In this document: in pieces, positions 8,599 to 19,493 of the stretch
How positions within the stretch are numbered: position 1 is the stretch's first letter
Layout of the letters: each line of letters starts with the position of its first letter
Source of the DNA: Saccoglossus kowalevskii
Taxonomy: Eukaryota; Hemichordata; Enteropneusta; Harrimaniidae
DNA length: 21,129 bases
Direction: 5' to 3'
Assembly (NCBI RefSeq): GCF_000003605.2
Contig: NW_003148771.1
Location: 1 to 21,129, forward strand
The notes under the pieces: model-generated
Databases searched by the model: none
What the model was told of the DNA's origin: nothing
Seen by the model: only the letters and a program-made list of their open reading frames with translations
Translations under genes and position numbers: made by a program

Positions 8599-9180
8599 TC
8601 ACACTAACAAATTATATCTAATCTGAAAAGCTGTGCATACAACTCCTGCAATACTTTGGATGATGTCATGGTTATCCTGAGAAAAAATATATGTAAGTTT
8701 ACGGATAGGCGAAGGGAACTCGAATTGTGGTTCAATGCGGTTAATTCGATCAAAAAGCGGTTTTCGAATATGGTTATATGCTGGACAAACTACCAGAAAA
8801 TGAGTTTCATCTTCAACAGCATCTATACATATTTGGCAGGTTCTATTTTCCACTGGAGTTCCATAATATCTACCGATCTCAATGTGTAACCTATGATTAG
8901 AGCACCGGAGTTTAGTTAAAGCTTGTCTGTACAGGGGAACACGAACGATATCAATATAATTCTCATAGAAAATATTTGTTTTAAATTGGCGAAACGTTCG
9001 TAACTTATTTCTACTGTTTGGGGATCTACGAACATCGTCAAATAAAGCATCTTTCCAACTTTTGAAATAACAATCTCTCTCTTTCTTTCTTTCCAATTAA
9101 CAACGTTGTTTCATCGATAATTTGGGAGATAAACCTATTCTCCCAAACAGTATGCATATTGTGTTTAATTTATTAATTTC
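8599..9180 (-). pseudogene. C-terminal end of LINE ORF2
   Basis: The main frame covers 9096 to 8599 on the minus strand and ends at a natural stop. It contains LRCSNHRLHIEIGRYYGTP followed by the cysteine/histidine motif C-x2-C-x8-H-x4-C (CQIC...HFLVVC). This is the arrangement seen after the RT domain of many non-LTR retrotransposons of aquatic invertebrates. Upstream, a second frame (about 9100-9165, including TVWENRFISQIIDETTLL) is separated from it by a frameshift in an AAAG-rich stretch. No RT catalytic motif remains. The clade cannot be fixed from this fragment. Confidence 0.75.
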
Positions 9181-10300
9181 TTAATAGCTAAAGCAAAACT
9201 TAGCAGAGCAGCCGCTTCGCTGCGATCTATTGAAAGTAAGCCTCAAAGACCCGTTGGATTATAAGATTGAGTAGTATATAGTGAGTGAAACGCCACATAG
9301 ATTATATTGAGTGGAACGACACATAGATTATAGGATAGAGTGGTATATAGCAAGTGGAACGCCACATAGATTATAGAATGAAATCGTATTTAGTGAGTGG
9401 AATGCCACATAAATTATAGAAAAGAGTGGGATATAGTGAGCTCTACATTATATAAATTCTAGATTAGAGTTGTATATCGTGAGTGAAACGCCGATAGAGT
9501 ATAGGATAAAATGGTAGTGAGTTGAACGCCATAAAGATTCTAGGATAGAGTGGGACGCCACATAGATTACTAGATAGAGTGTAAACATAGTGAGTGGAAT
9601 GCCACAACAATTATAGGATAAAGTGGTAGAATATTAAGTGGAACGCCGATAGATTATAGGATAGTGTGGTATACAGTGAGTTGTGCGCCATATAAATTCT
9701 AGGATAGAGTGCTATATCGTGAGTAAAACACCTATAGAGTATAGGATAGAGTGGGATATAGCGAGTGGAACGCCACATAGATTATTAGATAGAGTGTAAA
9801 CATAGTGAGTGGAATGCCACAAAAATTATAGGATAAAGTGGTAGAATATAGGATAGAGTGGTATATAGCAAGTGCAGGGCCACATAGATTAAAGGATAAA
9901 GTGATATATAGTGAGTGAAACGCCACATTGATTATAGGATAGACTGGTATATAGTGAGCAGTACACCATACATATTCTAAGTTAGGTGGTATATCGTGAC
10001 TGAAACGCTTGTAGAGTATAGGATAGAGTGGTAGATAGTGAGTGGAACGCCAAATAAATTCTAGGATGGAGTGGTTTATAGTGAGCTGCACGCAATATAA
10101 ATTCCAGGTTAGAGTGGTATATCGTGAGTGAAACGCCGATAGAGTATAGGTCTGAGTGGTATATAGTGAGGGAAACGCCATATAGATTATAGGATAGAGT
10201 GGTTTATAGTGAGTTGAACGCCAAATAAATTCTAGGATGGAGTGGTTTATAGTGAGTGGAACGCCATATAGATTATAGGATAGAGCGAGTGGAGCGCCAC

Positions 10301-10860
10301 ATTATAAGATTGAGTGATATAACGCAAGTGGAACGCCACATAGATTATTGGATAGAGTGATATATAGTGAGTAGAGCGCCACATTATAGGATTGAGTGGT
10401 ATAAATCAAGTGGAACGCCACATAGATTATAGGATAGAGTGATATATAATGAATGGAACGCCACATTATAGGATTGAGTGGTATAACGCAAGTGGAACGC
10501 CACATTGATTATAGGATAGAGTGATATATAGTGAGTGGAACGCCACATTATAGGATTGAGTGGTATAAATCAAGTGGAACGCCACATAGATTATAGGATA
10601 GAGTGATATATAGTGAGTGAAACGCTGATAGAGTATAGGATAGAGTGAGTGGAGCGCCACATTATAGGATTGAGTGGTATGCCACATAGATTATAGGATA
10701 GAGTGGTATACAGTGAGTGGAGCGCCACATTATAAGATTGAGTGGTATAAAGCAAGTGGAACGCCACGTAGATTATAGGATAGAGTGATATATAGTGAGT
10801 GGAACGCCACATTATAGGATTGAGTGGTATAACGCAAGCGGAACGCCACATTGATTATAG
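10301..10860 (+). repeat. 82-bp higher-order satellite block
   Basis: In this block a short monomer beginning ATTATAGGATTGAGTGG alternates with a standard monomer. Its starts at 10383, 10465 and 10547 are exactly 82 bp apart, and 10729 and 10811 again differ by 82. One irregular spacing of 114 bp (10547 to 10661) marks a local rearrangement. The pair was therefore amplified as a dimer. Confidence 0.8.
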
Positions 10861-11370
10861 GATAGAGTGGTATATAGTGAGTGTAGCGACACGTTATAGT
10901 ATTGAGTGGTATATAGTGAGTGAAACGCCGATAGATTATAGAATAGAGTGGTATACAGTGAGTTGTGCGCCATATAAATTCTAGGATAGAGTACTATATC
11001 GTGAGTAAAACACCGATAGAGTATAGGATAGAGTTGTATATAGCGAGTGGAACGCCACATACATTAAATAATTAAAGAATACAGTGGTATATAGTGAGTG
11101 AAACGCCGATAGATTATAGGATAGAGTGGTATATAGGAAGTGGAACGCCACATGGATTAAAGGATACAGTGATATATAATGAGTGGAACACCACATATAT
11201 TATGGAATAGAGTGGTATATAGCAAGTGGAACGCCACATAGATTATAGGATAGAGTGATATATAGTGAGTGAAACGCCAAATAGATTATAGGATAGAGTG
11301 GTATATAGCAAGTGGAACGCCACATAGATTATAGGATAGAGTTGTATATAATGAGTGGAACGTCACATAA

Positions 11371-12050
11371 ATTATAGGATATAGTAGTATATCGAGAGTG
11401 AAATGTCATACAAATTCTCGGAGAGAGTGGTTTACCGTGAGTCAAACGCCGATAGAGTATAGGATAGAGTGGGATATAGTGAGTGAAACGCCGATAGATT
11501 ATAGGATAGAGTGGTATACAGTGAGTTGTGCGCCATACAAATTCTAGGATAGAGTGCTATATCGTGAGTTAAACGGCGATAGAGTATAGGATAGCGTGGG
11601 ATATAGCGAGTTGTGCGCCATATAAATTATAGGTTAGAGTGGTATAACGTGTAGGGAACTCCGATATAGTATAGAATAGAGTGGTATATAGTGAATGGAA
11701 CGCCACATAAATTATAGGATATAGTAGTATATCGAGAGTGAAATGTCATACAAATTCTCGGAGAGAGTGGTTTACCGTGAGTCAAACGCCGATAGAGTAT
11801 AGGATAGAGTGGGATATAATGAGTGAAACGCCGATAGATTATAGGACAGAGTGGTATACAGTGAGTTGTGCGCCATATAAATTCTAGGATAGAGTGCTAT
11901 ATCGTGAGTTAAACGGCGATAGAGTATAGGATAGAGTGGGATATAGTGAGTTGTGCGCCATATAAATTATAGGTTAGTGTGGTATATCGTGTAGGGAACT
12001 CCGATATAGTATAGAATAGAGTGGTATATAGTGAGTGGAACGCCCCATGG
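11371..12050 (+). repeat. 340-bp higher-order satellite unit, two copies
   Basis: Copies at 11371-11710 and 11711-12050 each contain eight different monomers in the same order. They include the rare forms GAAATGTCATAC, CTCGGAGAGAGTGG, AAACGGCGATAG and TGTAGGGAACTCCGAT. The copies differ at only scattered positions, so this is a recent tandem duplication of an eight-monomer unit. Confidence 0.85.
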
Positions 12051-14067
12051 ATTATAGGATAGAGTGGTTTAAAGCGACTAGAACGCCACATAGATTATAG
12101 GATAAAGTGGTATTACAGTGATTGGAACGCCACATAGTTTATAGGATAAAGTGGCCTTACAGTGAGTGGAACGCCACATAGATTATAGTTTAGAGGGTTA
12201 TATAGTGAGTGGAACGCCGCATAGATTATAGTATAGTGGGTTATATAGTGAGTGGAACGCCACATAGATTATATGATAGAGTGGAATATAGTGAGTGGAA
12301 CGCCACATAGATTATAGGATAGAGTGGTATATGGAAAGTGGAACGCCACATAGATTATAGTATAGAGGGGTATATATTAAGTGGAACGCCACATAGATTA
12401 TAGGATAGAGTAGAATATATTGAGTGGAATGCCACATGGATTATAGTATAGAGGGTTATATAGTGAGTGGAACGCCACATAGATTATAGTATAGAGGGTT
12501 ATATAGTGAGTGGAACGCCACATAGATTATAGTATAGAGGGTTATATAGTGAGTGAAACGCCACATAGATTGTAGGATAGTGTGGTATATAGTGAGTGGA
12601 ACGCCCCATAGGTTATATGATAGAGTAGTGTATCGTGAGTGAAACGCCATATAAATTCTAGGATAGTGGTTTACCGCGAGTGAAACGCCGATAGAGTATA
12701 GGATAGATTGGTATATAGAGAGAGGAACGCCACACAGATTATAGGATAGAGTGGGATATAGTAAGCTGTACGCCATATATATTCTAGAATGGAGTAGAAC
12801 ACCACATAGATTATAGTATAGAGTGGGATATAATCAGTGAAACGGCGATAGATAATTGGATAAAGTGGGATATAGTGAGCTGTTCGCCATATAAATTCCA
12901 GGTTAGAGTGGTATATCGTGTAGGGAATTCCGATATAGTATAGGATAGAGTGGTATATAGTGAGTGGAACGGCACATGGATTATAGTATAGAGGGTTATA
13001 TAGTGAGTGGAACGCCACATAGATTATAGTATAGAGGGTTATATAGTGAGTGGAACGCCACATAGATTATAGTATAGAGGGTTATATAGTGAGTGAAACG
13101 CCAAATAGATTATAGTATAGAGGGGTATATATTGAGTGGAACGCCATATAGATTATAGTATAGAGGGTTATATAGTGAGTGGAACGCCACATAGATTATA
13201 GTATAGAGGGTTATATAGTGAGTGGAACGCCACATAGATTATAGTATAGAGGGTTATATAGTGAGTGAAACGCCACATAGATTATAGTATAGAGGGGTAT
13301 ATATTGAGTGTAACGCTATATATATTCTAGGATGGAGTAGAACACCACATAGATTATAGTATAGAGTGGGATATAATCAGTGAAACGGTGATAGATAATT
13401 GGATAGAGTAGGATATAGTGAGCTGTACGCAATATAAAATATAGGATAGAGTGGTATACCGTGAGTGAAACGCCGATAGAGTATAGGATAGAGTGGGATA
13501 TAGTGAGTGGAACATCAAATAGATTCTAAGATAGAGTGGTTTATAGTGAGTTGAACGCCAAATAAATTCTGGGATGGAGTGGTTTATAGTGATTGCAACG
13601 CCACATAGATTATAGCATGAAGTGGAATTATAGTGAGCTGTACGCCACATAGTTCTAGGATAGACTGGTATATCGTGAGTGAAACGCCACATAGATTATA
13701 GAATAGACTGGTATATAGTGAGCTGTACGCCATATAAATGCTAGGTTAGAGTGGTATATCGTGTAGGGAACTCCGATATAGTATAGGATATAGTGGTATA
13801 TAGTGAGTGGAACGCCCCATAGATTATAGGATAAAGTGGTATTTGGTGAGTGAAACGCCAATGGATTATAGCATATAGTGGTATATAGTGAGTGAAACGC
13901 CAAATGGATTATAGCATATAGTGGTATATAGTGAGTGAAACGCCACATAGTGTATAGGATAGAGTGGTATATAGAGAGTGGAACGCCACATAGTGTATAG
14001 GATAGAGTGGTATATAGAGAGTGGAACGCCACATAGCTTATAGGATAGAGTGGTATATAGTGAATGG

Positions 14068-14290
14068 ACTGTCTCATAGATTATAGCATATAGTGGTATA
14101 TAGAGAGTGAAACGCCACATAGTGTATAGGATAGAGTGGTATATAGAGAGTGGAACGCCACATAGCTTATAGATAGAGTGGTATATAGTGAATGGAATGC
14201 CACATAGATTATAGGATAGAGTGGTATATAGTGAATAGACTGTCTCATAGATTATAGCATATAGTGGTATATAGTGAATGGAACGCCATA
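14068..14290 (+). repeat. about 171-bp higher-order satellite unit
   Basis: The unusual monomer with TGTCTCATAGATTATAGC occurs at about 14070 and 14241, 171 bp apart, with the same kinds of neighbours. That is four monomers. The match to the alpha-satellite monomer length is coincidental. Confidence 0.6.
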
Positions 14291-14298
14291 TAGATTAT

Positions 14299-14320
14299 AG
14301 GATACAGTTCACTCTATCCT
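14299..14320 (+). repeat. hairpin at the right end of the satellite
   Basis: The last monomer is followed directly by its own inverted copy: AGGATACAGT (14299-14308), a TC loop, then ACTCTATCCT (14311-14320). Nine of ten bases pair. Satellite sequence stops here. Confidence 0.75.
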
Positions 14321-14607
14321 ACAGTGCGTCATGGACTTGATTGAAACATTGTACAATGATGTTTGTTAAAAACTTTATTTGTATTTGTCAGTGATACATG
14401 TATATAATTAAACTGTAAACTGCACGCTCCAATTAACTGCGATAATTTCTAGATTTGTTTTCCATTCCTTTTAATCCCTTCATGCTTTCCCCTGTCATCG
14501 CTTCGACATATGTTCAACTCTTCTAGTCCAATTACTTTCTTCTTTCCTTAATCATAAACTAGTTTGTAAGTATTGTAATTTTATCAAAGGGCAATAATTA
14601 TAATTAA

Positions 14608-14845
14608 AGGGCGGGGATCGTCGCGCTGCGCATGTACAACATTTATATTGATAAACATTGAATCCAACGCGCTTTACTAATGAAAATCACAAGTATGAAG
14701 TTTGACTTTGGCTCGACTTTCACAAAGAAATACCTAATTAATAAAGTTTGATAACGTCTCAGTTTGTGGTCGTCGTCGAAGTCGCCATCATTGTTTATAT
14801 GACACCCATATATCTCGCGCATGCGTGGCGCGACGACCAACGCCC
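14608..14845 (+). mobile_element. MITE with inverted ends, copy B
   Basis: A non-coding element of about 238 bp. Its left end AGGGCGGGGATCGTCGCGC...GCGCATG pairs with its right end CATGCG...GGCGCGACGACCAACGCCC as imperfect terminal inverted repeats of about 26 bp. TTAA (14604-14607) borders the left end. The second copy (7053-7304) has TTAA at its right end, so a TTAA-targeting superfamily such as piggyBac or Kolobok is a reasonable source. No transposase is present. The right border of this copy lacks TTAA, having decayed or shifted. Confidence 0.65.
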
Positions 14846-15788
14846 GAATGATATTCTTGTGGACACTCGGGATTTGAAAACATATCGCAGATCTTGTTTT
14901 CCATCTTATCAGCAATTGAAGAACTGTGCTGTAAAGTGGATTATATAAATATTTTTATATTGCTCCTACAAACATTGATTACTGGACGTCATGTTAATGC
15001 TTCAATATAGTGAAATGACTTTATCTGCATGAATCGAAATCCTAATATGATATTTATTAGGGGCAAAAGCAAATTCAAATTTTTCCCACCAATTATCACA
15101 TTCATGGTATGAACGCATTTGTTTAGTTTAAAAATTTACCCATCAACATACTTCTCTTCGTTCCACATTGTAATTTAAACAAATATTAGGTTGTACATAT
15201 ATACCGCGCCCTCTAGTGCTGTCTTGTAAAATCTACCAGCATCCTCCTTTTCAAAATGGCAGCCTTGACGTTGCAGGTTAGTATCATTTTGAATCTCTAT
15301 TGAATCCGAAGCATCCATGTGTTTATTTGACCATCGACCTTCCCAAAATTTATGAAGTTGTATTTTAGCACCTGTAGAAAGTTTTTCATTCAAAATATTA
15401 GGCAGTTTAATTTTTTTCTGGATTATTTTGTATTCTCTGCTTGACTGTTGCATGTGTTTTACATACAACTTAGTAGGCCCTTTCCTATACAATATAGTAA
15501 TTTATGCAGTTTTCTAAGTATTGTATTGCGAAATGATGACTGTCTTCACATTGTGTGCTGTGACAAACAAATACAAATTGGAATCCTGTATTATTGGACT
15601 ATTTTATTATGTTGGTGCTGCCAGCCAAAATAAAATTCAATCAATATCCATTATCGAGATCCATGGCAATAAAAAGGATCCACATGTTCATAAAATATAA
15701 TAACCATTATAGAAACTACAGTTAATGTGTATTATCGTAACATATAGTATAATTTTTATTTTAACAGTAATTATAAAAGAAGAGTTGC
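14846..15788. other. spacer without a recognised gene
   Basis: AT-rich. A minus-strand open frame at 15175-15492 (105 codons, Lys-rich, containing HKFWEGRWSNKHMDASDS) is the longest. I do not recognise it and it begins at a TTG. A CCGCGCCCTCTAGTGCTG segment (about 15204-15221) is unusually GC-rich for the area but has no partner in the window. Confidence 0.5.
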
Positions 15789-15809
15789 TATATATATATA
15801 TATATATAT
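15789..15809 (+). repeat. (TA)n microsatellite
   Basis: A 21-bp run of alternating TA just upstream of the 4.4-kb pseudogene. Confidence 0.9.
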
Positions 15810-17462
15810 TTAGATACAAGTATTGTACAGTTTTTGTATAAGCTGTGAAAGGTAAGTATGTGCTACTAGGAAATTATCTAATGTTTGCATTCAAGTGTGG
15901 TATGTGGAATTGGGAGTTCTGATCTGAACAAACCAAAAGACCGAAACTCATGGAATGTACTGTTGAATGCAGCTGAAATCAGGCAATGTGAGAACATTTG
16001 AAAATATAAAGAGTGTATGGGTGTTCCAGATATATATTACCATTTAGAATGCAGAAAGAAGTTCACTCATAAAAAAAACACTTGATAGTCTTACAAAAAA
16101 GCAAACATCAGGGCCATCTTCATCATCACAAGATGATTCAGATCAACTACGACAATCACAAAGGAAAAGAAGTGTATGATAACATTTGTCAAAATATGTA
16201 AAAGGAACTCATTCTGAATCACGGGAATCCCTATGCCAAGCAGTAGATTTAAGATCAGATATGACACTACGAAAAATAGCGCAAGAGAAGATGGATACAA
16301 AAATGTTGGCCAAAACATCAAGAGACCTGGTAGCAGCAGAAGCACAGTATCAACGTAGCTGTTACCGAAATTATACGAGAATGAATACTGTACCCCAGAC
16401 ACAAGATGAATCTGAAGAACACTCTTACATTGTAAAAGAGCGACAAGCATATGTCATGCTTTTCAACTATATCCGTAATGATTTGTTTACAAACCCACGA
16501 GTAGAATTAATGGTTAACATGACAGACAGACTAGTTGCAAATATGTTGTCCTTAGGCATTGAAAATGTAAAGCCACAAACAAAGAAACACATACGAAGAA
16601 AGGTGGAAGCAGAGTTTGTCAATAGTATTGAGATTATATCTGATGACAAAGGCAAACTCATTACGACTAATTGCTGAGCTGAACCAGAGAAAGATGCAAG
16701 ACAGTGATGAGGTTCTTAGGAAACAATGTGCTTCTGCAATAAGAACTGATGTAAAGAAGTCAAAGAAAGACCAGCCATGGCCACCTCAACCAGACACCCT
16801 CAACAATGAGTATGTTCCATTGCCCAGATCAATAGTAGACTTCCTCACAGTGTTGCTAACAGGAGACATGCGATGTACTTCTTCATCAAGAGTTGAAAGA
16901 TTAATTCAGTCTTTTGACCAAGACTTGATTTATGCAATCACTATAGGTGAGCAGAAGCCAGCAAAACACATTTTGTTGCCATGGGCAGTGAAAACGCTCA
17001 CAGGAAATGTTGAGTTAACACCGCCCTGTGCTTACAGAAGTTAACTAATGAAGAAGATCCGATATTGCAATACCATACCACATTCACCCTTGTATTCCAG
17101 TGACTCTCGCATATGATAATATCGACAGAATTGAAGAAACTCTCTCTGGTACAGGAACATCTCATAGGGTTAATAGTATTATAGTTCAGCCACTAGTACC
17201 TTATGTGGAAGAACCAAAAAAGTACATCTCTGCAGCGAAAATGAAACAACGTAGCATTGTCCCTACACCAATTCAACTGCCGCTTTACAATGCTGGTAGA
17301 CGTGTTGGGTCACCTTTGATGGAAGCATTGGAACATGACTATGATGAGATTATGTACAGTGCTCAAGTTACGAACCAGATATGGTCTTTGGTTAGACAGA
17401 CAAATGTAAATAACCAGACTATTAACTCATGGACAGGATTCAACATCCAGACTCGTAATAAC

Positions 17463-17578
17463 CACAGTGTAACTGACAACACCATTGGTTATCTTCCAAC
17501 TATAAATGCTACGGCTACAGCACAGTGTAACTGACAACACCATTGGTTATCTTCCAACTATAAATGCTCCGGCTACAG
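17463..17578 (+). repeat. 58-bp tandem duplication causing a frameshift
   Basis: CACAGTGTAACTGACAACAC...GGCTACAG occurs at 17463-17520 and again immediately at 17521-17578, with one difference (A at 17511, C at 17569). Since 58 is not a multiple of three, the duplication moves the reading frame by one base. Both copies read HSVTDNTIGYLPTINA, in frames 0 and 1 respectively. The first frame stops at 17532-17534, inside the second copy. Confidence 0.95.
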
Positions 17579-19480
17579 ACATGTCTACTGTTTATGAAGT
17601 CCTCAAACAGGCACTCAAAATAGTTGAAAAGTTGGATTTGAATAAGATTACACGTGTCTTTGATCAAGCACTCTACACCAAAGCTATATAAATAACCTGG
17701 AAGAATTCTGAGATGTTTCAACCTTTCGTTCTGAGAATGGGTGTATTTTCACACAGTGTGCAACATGATGTCTATCATTGGCAAATGATTCCAGGATGCT
17801 GGTCTCAAATATCTAGCTGTAGAAGCAAGTGTGATTGCAGAGGGATCTATTATTGGTGTAATGGAAGGACGGAAGTACAACAGAGCAGTAAGGTTACATA
17901 AATTGGTATATGAGGCATTGCTAAGATTGGCATGGGAAGGCTTTTATACTTGGATGGAAGATCAACACAAAATCTACCTGCCAGATTTCAGAGCAACAAA
18001 AGAGGAAGCTGAGAGGCTTCATGATAACACTACTGAAGATCATGTTGAAATCTTTCAAAGTAATCCATCTTGTGTCAAGGTATTGAAGCTATTTAACGCA
18101 TACCTGAATTTCCTGAAGTTTGAAAATGGAGAATTCTCTAGTTTCTGGATGAGTTACATTGACATGATAGAAGTTCTTCTTGGTCTCATTCGTGCTTCTA
18201 GGGAGGGAAACTGGCTCCCTCATCTTGCTGTGATAAGATCAATGATACCATGGGCATTTGCATACGATAAATTGAACTATGCAAGATATCTTTCTTTATA
18301 CTATGCCCAGATGACAAGACTAGAAATAGAACATCCTGAAGTTTTTTCTCATCTACATCATGGAGGATTCTCTGTGCAAATTGGCCCATCCAATCCATTT
18401 GGACGAATTCCTGTGGATCAGGCCATTGAGGAGACGGCCAACAGAGATACCCAATCAGCTGGTGGAACCAAAGGGTTTAGTCTTAAAGCTGGTGCTGTAA
18501 GTAGGTATTACATTACTGCAGAGTTCCGGTCTACCTGCATTAAAAATGGTACATACAGATATACAAGGCATATTGCATACAGATTTGGAGCTGTCAAGAA
18601 TAAACAAAAGATATTCAATCCTTATTGGATGCACTACACAACAACTGGGTGAATCCATTTGGTCATGAACAAGAACTAATGTGTCTCTCAACTGGATCCA
18701 TACCACCTGGGAAAGGAGAAGAAGCATACAAATCGTTTAGAAAGAACAGGTTAGAATCCTATGAATCTAGATTAAGGTTCCATGACCGCCTACCAATGCA
18801 AAAGCTGAAAACATTCAGCAGCATTAACAAATCTAGCAAACCAAAGGCATCCAACAAGGAAATTGTTTTGAAGGCAGATCACAAGCTTTTTGGTCATATG
18901 CTTCTTGTTGCAACAAGTCGAAATTTGGATATCGCAGAGGTATTACAACACCCATTAGGTCCACTACCTTGGTCCCTTGCCAACTCTGATGGGACAATGA
19001 AGAAGACTAGCAAATCAGTTCTTGCAAGGCATCTGGAAAAGAGAGTATCTCCAGCTGACACAATTCCAAAGCCTTCTGCCTGCATCATTGGTAGAATGGT
19101 TGTGGTACATAAAGTAAATGCTAAAGGAAAGACATACGGTGAACTGGCAGCAGCTGTATTTGCAATGGTTTTGAGAGATGGAAAAGACTGTGCTAGAATA
19201 GATGTGATATTTGATACATACAGAGAGATGTCAATCAAGAATCAGAACGCAATAAAAGAATGGAGTCTGGTTCTGGGGTATTACTAAGTAAGATTACGTA
19301 TAGCCATAAGATACAACAATGGAGATCCATTCTCGGATGTTCTGCCCGAAAAACTGCTCTAATTGCATTTTTTGTGAAAATGGAAGAAATTCTCTTACAT
19401 TGAGAAATTAGAGTCAAAGGTGTTACTCGTCACTTGCCAGGAAAACTGCATCACACTCAGTGAAGAAGGTGTGTCTATTG

Positions 19481-19493
19481 CCCCCCCCCCCCC
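19481..19493 (+). repeat. poly-C tract (13 C)
   Basis: Thirteen consecutive C residues lie inside the pseudogene, between EKLESKVLLVTCQENC (frame 1) and the KKKLIIIALTIF stretch (frame 2). It coincides with a frame change and with apparent loss of a conserved segment. Length is prone to replication and sequencing error. Confidence 0.95.

Larger units (their letters stand above)
8418..9256 (-). mobile_element. 5'-truncated LINE inside the satellite
   Basis: An 839-bp insertion on the minus strand. Its 3' end is at the left and finishes in an AAT-type repeat tail (about 8415-8443 on the plus strand). The satellite motif GATTATA occurs on both sides (8411-8417 and 9257-9263) and the monomer resumes at the same position, so GATTATA is a 7-bp target-site duplication. 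The insert contains the C-terminal end of a LINE ORF2 and a 3' UTR with a TTTCTTTAGAGAAA hairpin. It lacks the endonuclease and most of the RT, as expected of 5' truncation during target-primed reverse transcription. It must be younger than the monomers around it. Confidence 0.8.
8268..14320 (+). repeat. satellite array, 42-43 bp monomers
   Basis: Around 120 head-to-tail monomers, interrupted only by the LINE at 8418-9256. A typical monomer is 43 bp and has three parts: TATAGGATAGAGTGG, then TATATAGTGAGTGG, then AACGCCACAT. A 42-bp class ends in AAACGCCGAT and another in GCGCCATATAAATTC. Variants are clustered: 82-bp pairs at about 10301-10860, 340-bp blocks at 11371-12050, and near-identical TATAGTATAGAGGGTT monomers at about 12440-13300. 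On the minus strand each monomer shifts the frame by one base, and a stop (in CTATAA) occurs in only one of three frames. This gives many spurious 60-150 residue frames. A centromeric or heterochromatic role is possible but not shown. Confidence 0.95.

Noticed and set aside
9732-14120. Long minus-strand open frames rich in Tyr, Leu and Ser (60-149 codons)
   Set aside because: They are read-through of the 43-bp satellite, where a stop occurs in only one of three successive monomers. All repeat the same three short peptides and none starts outside the array.
14068-14290. Relation to primate alpha satellite because of the 171-bp spacing
   Set aside because: It is four 42-43 bp monomers, and the sequence is unrelated.
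8268-14320. CRISPR array
   Set aside because: The units are contiguous, without unique spacers, and vary as satellite monomers do; the surrounding elements are eukaryotic.
15175-15492. 105-codon Lys-rich minus-strand frame
   Set aside because: Not recognised, begins at TTG, and has no supporting context; recorded only within the spacer entry.
16177-17534. Programmed frameshifting or stop readthrough in the 4.4-kb unit
   Set aside because: There are about ten breaks of different types, including a 58-bp duplication. Decay explains them better than any recoding signal.
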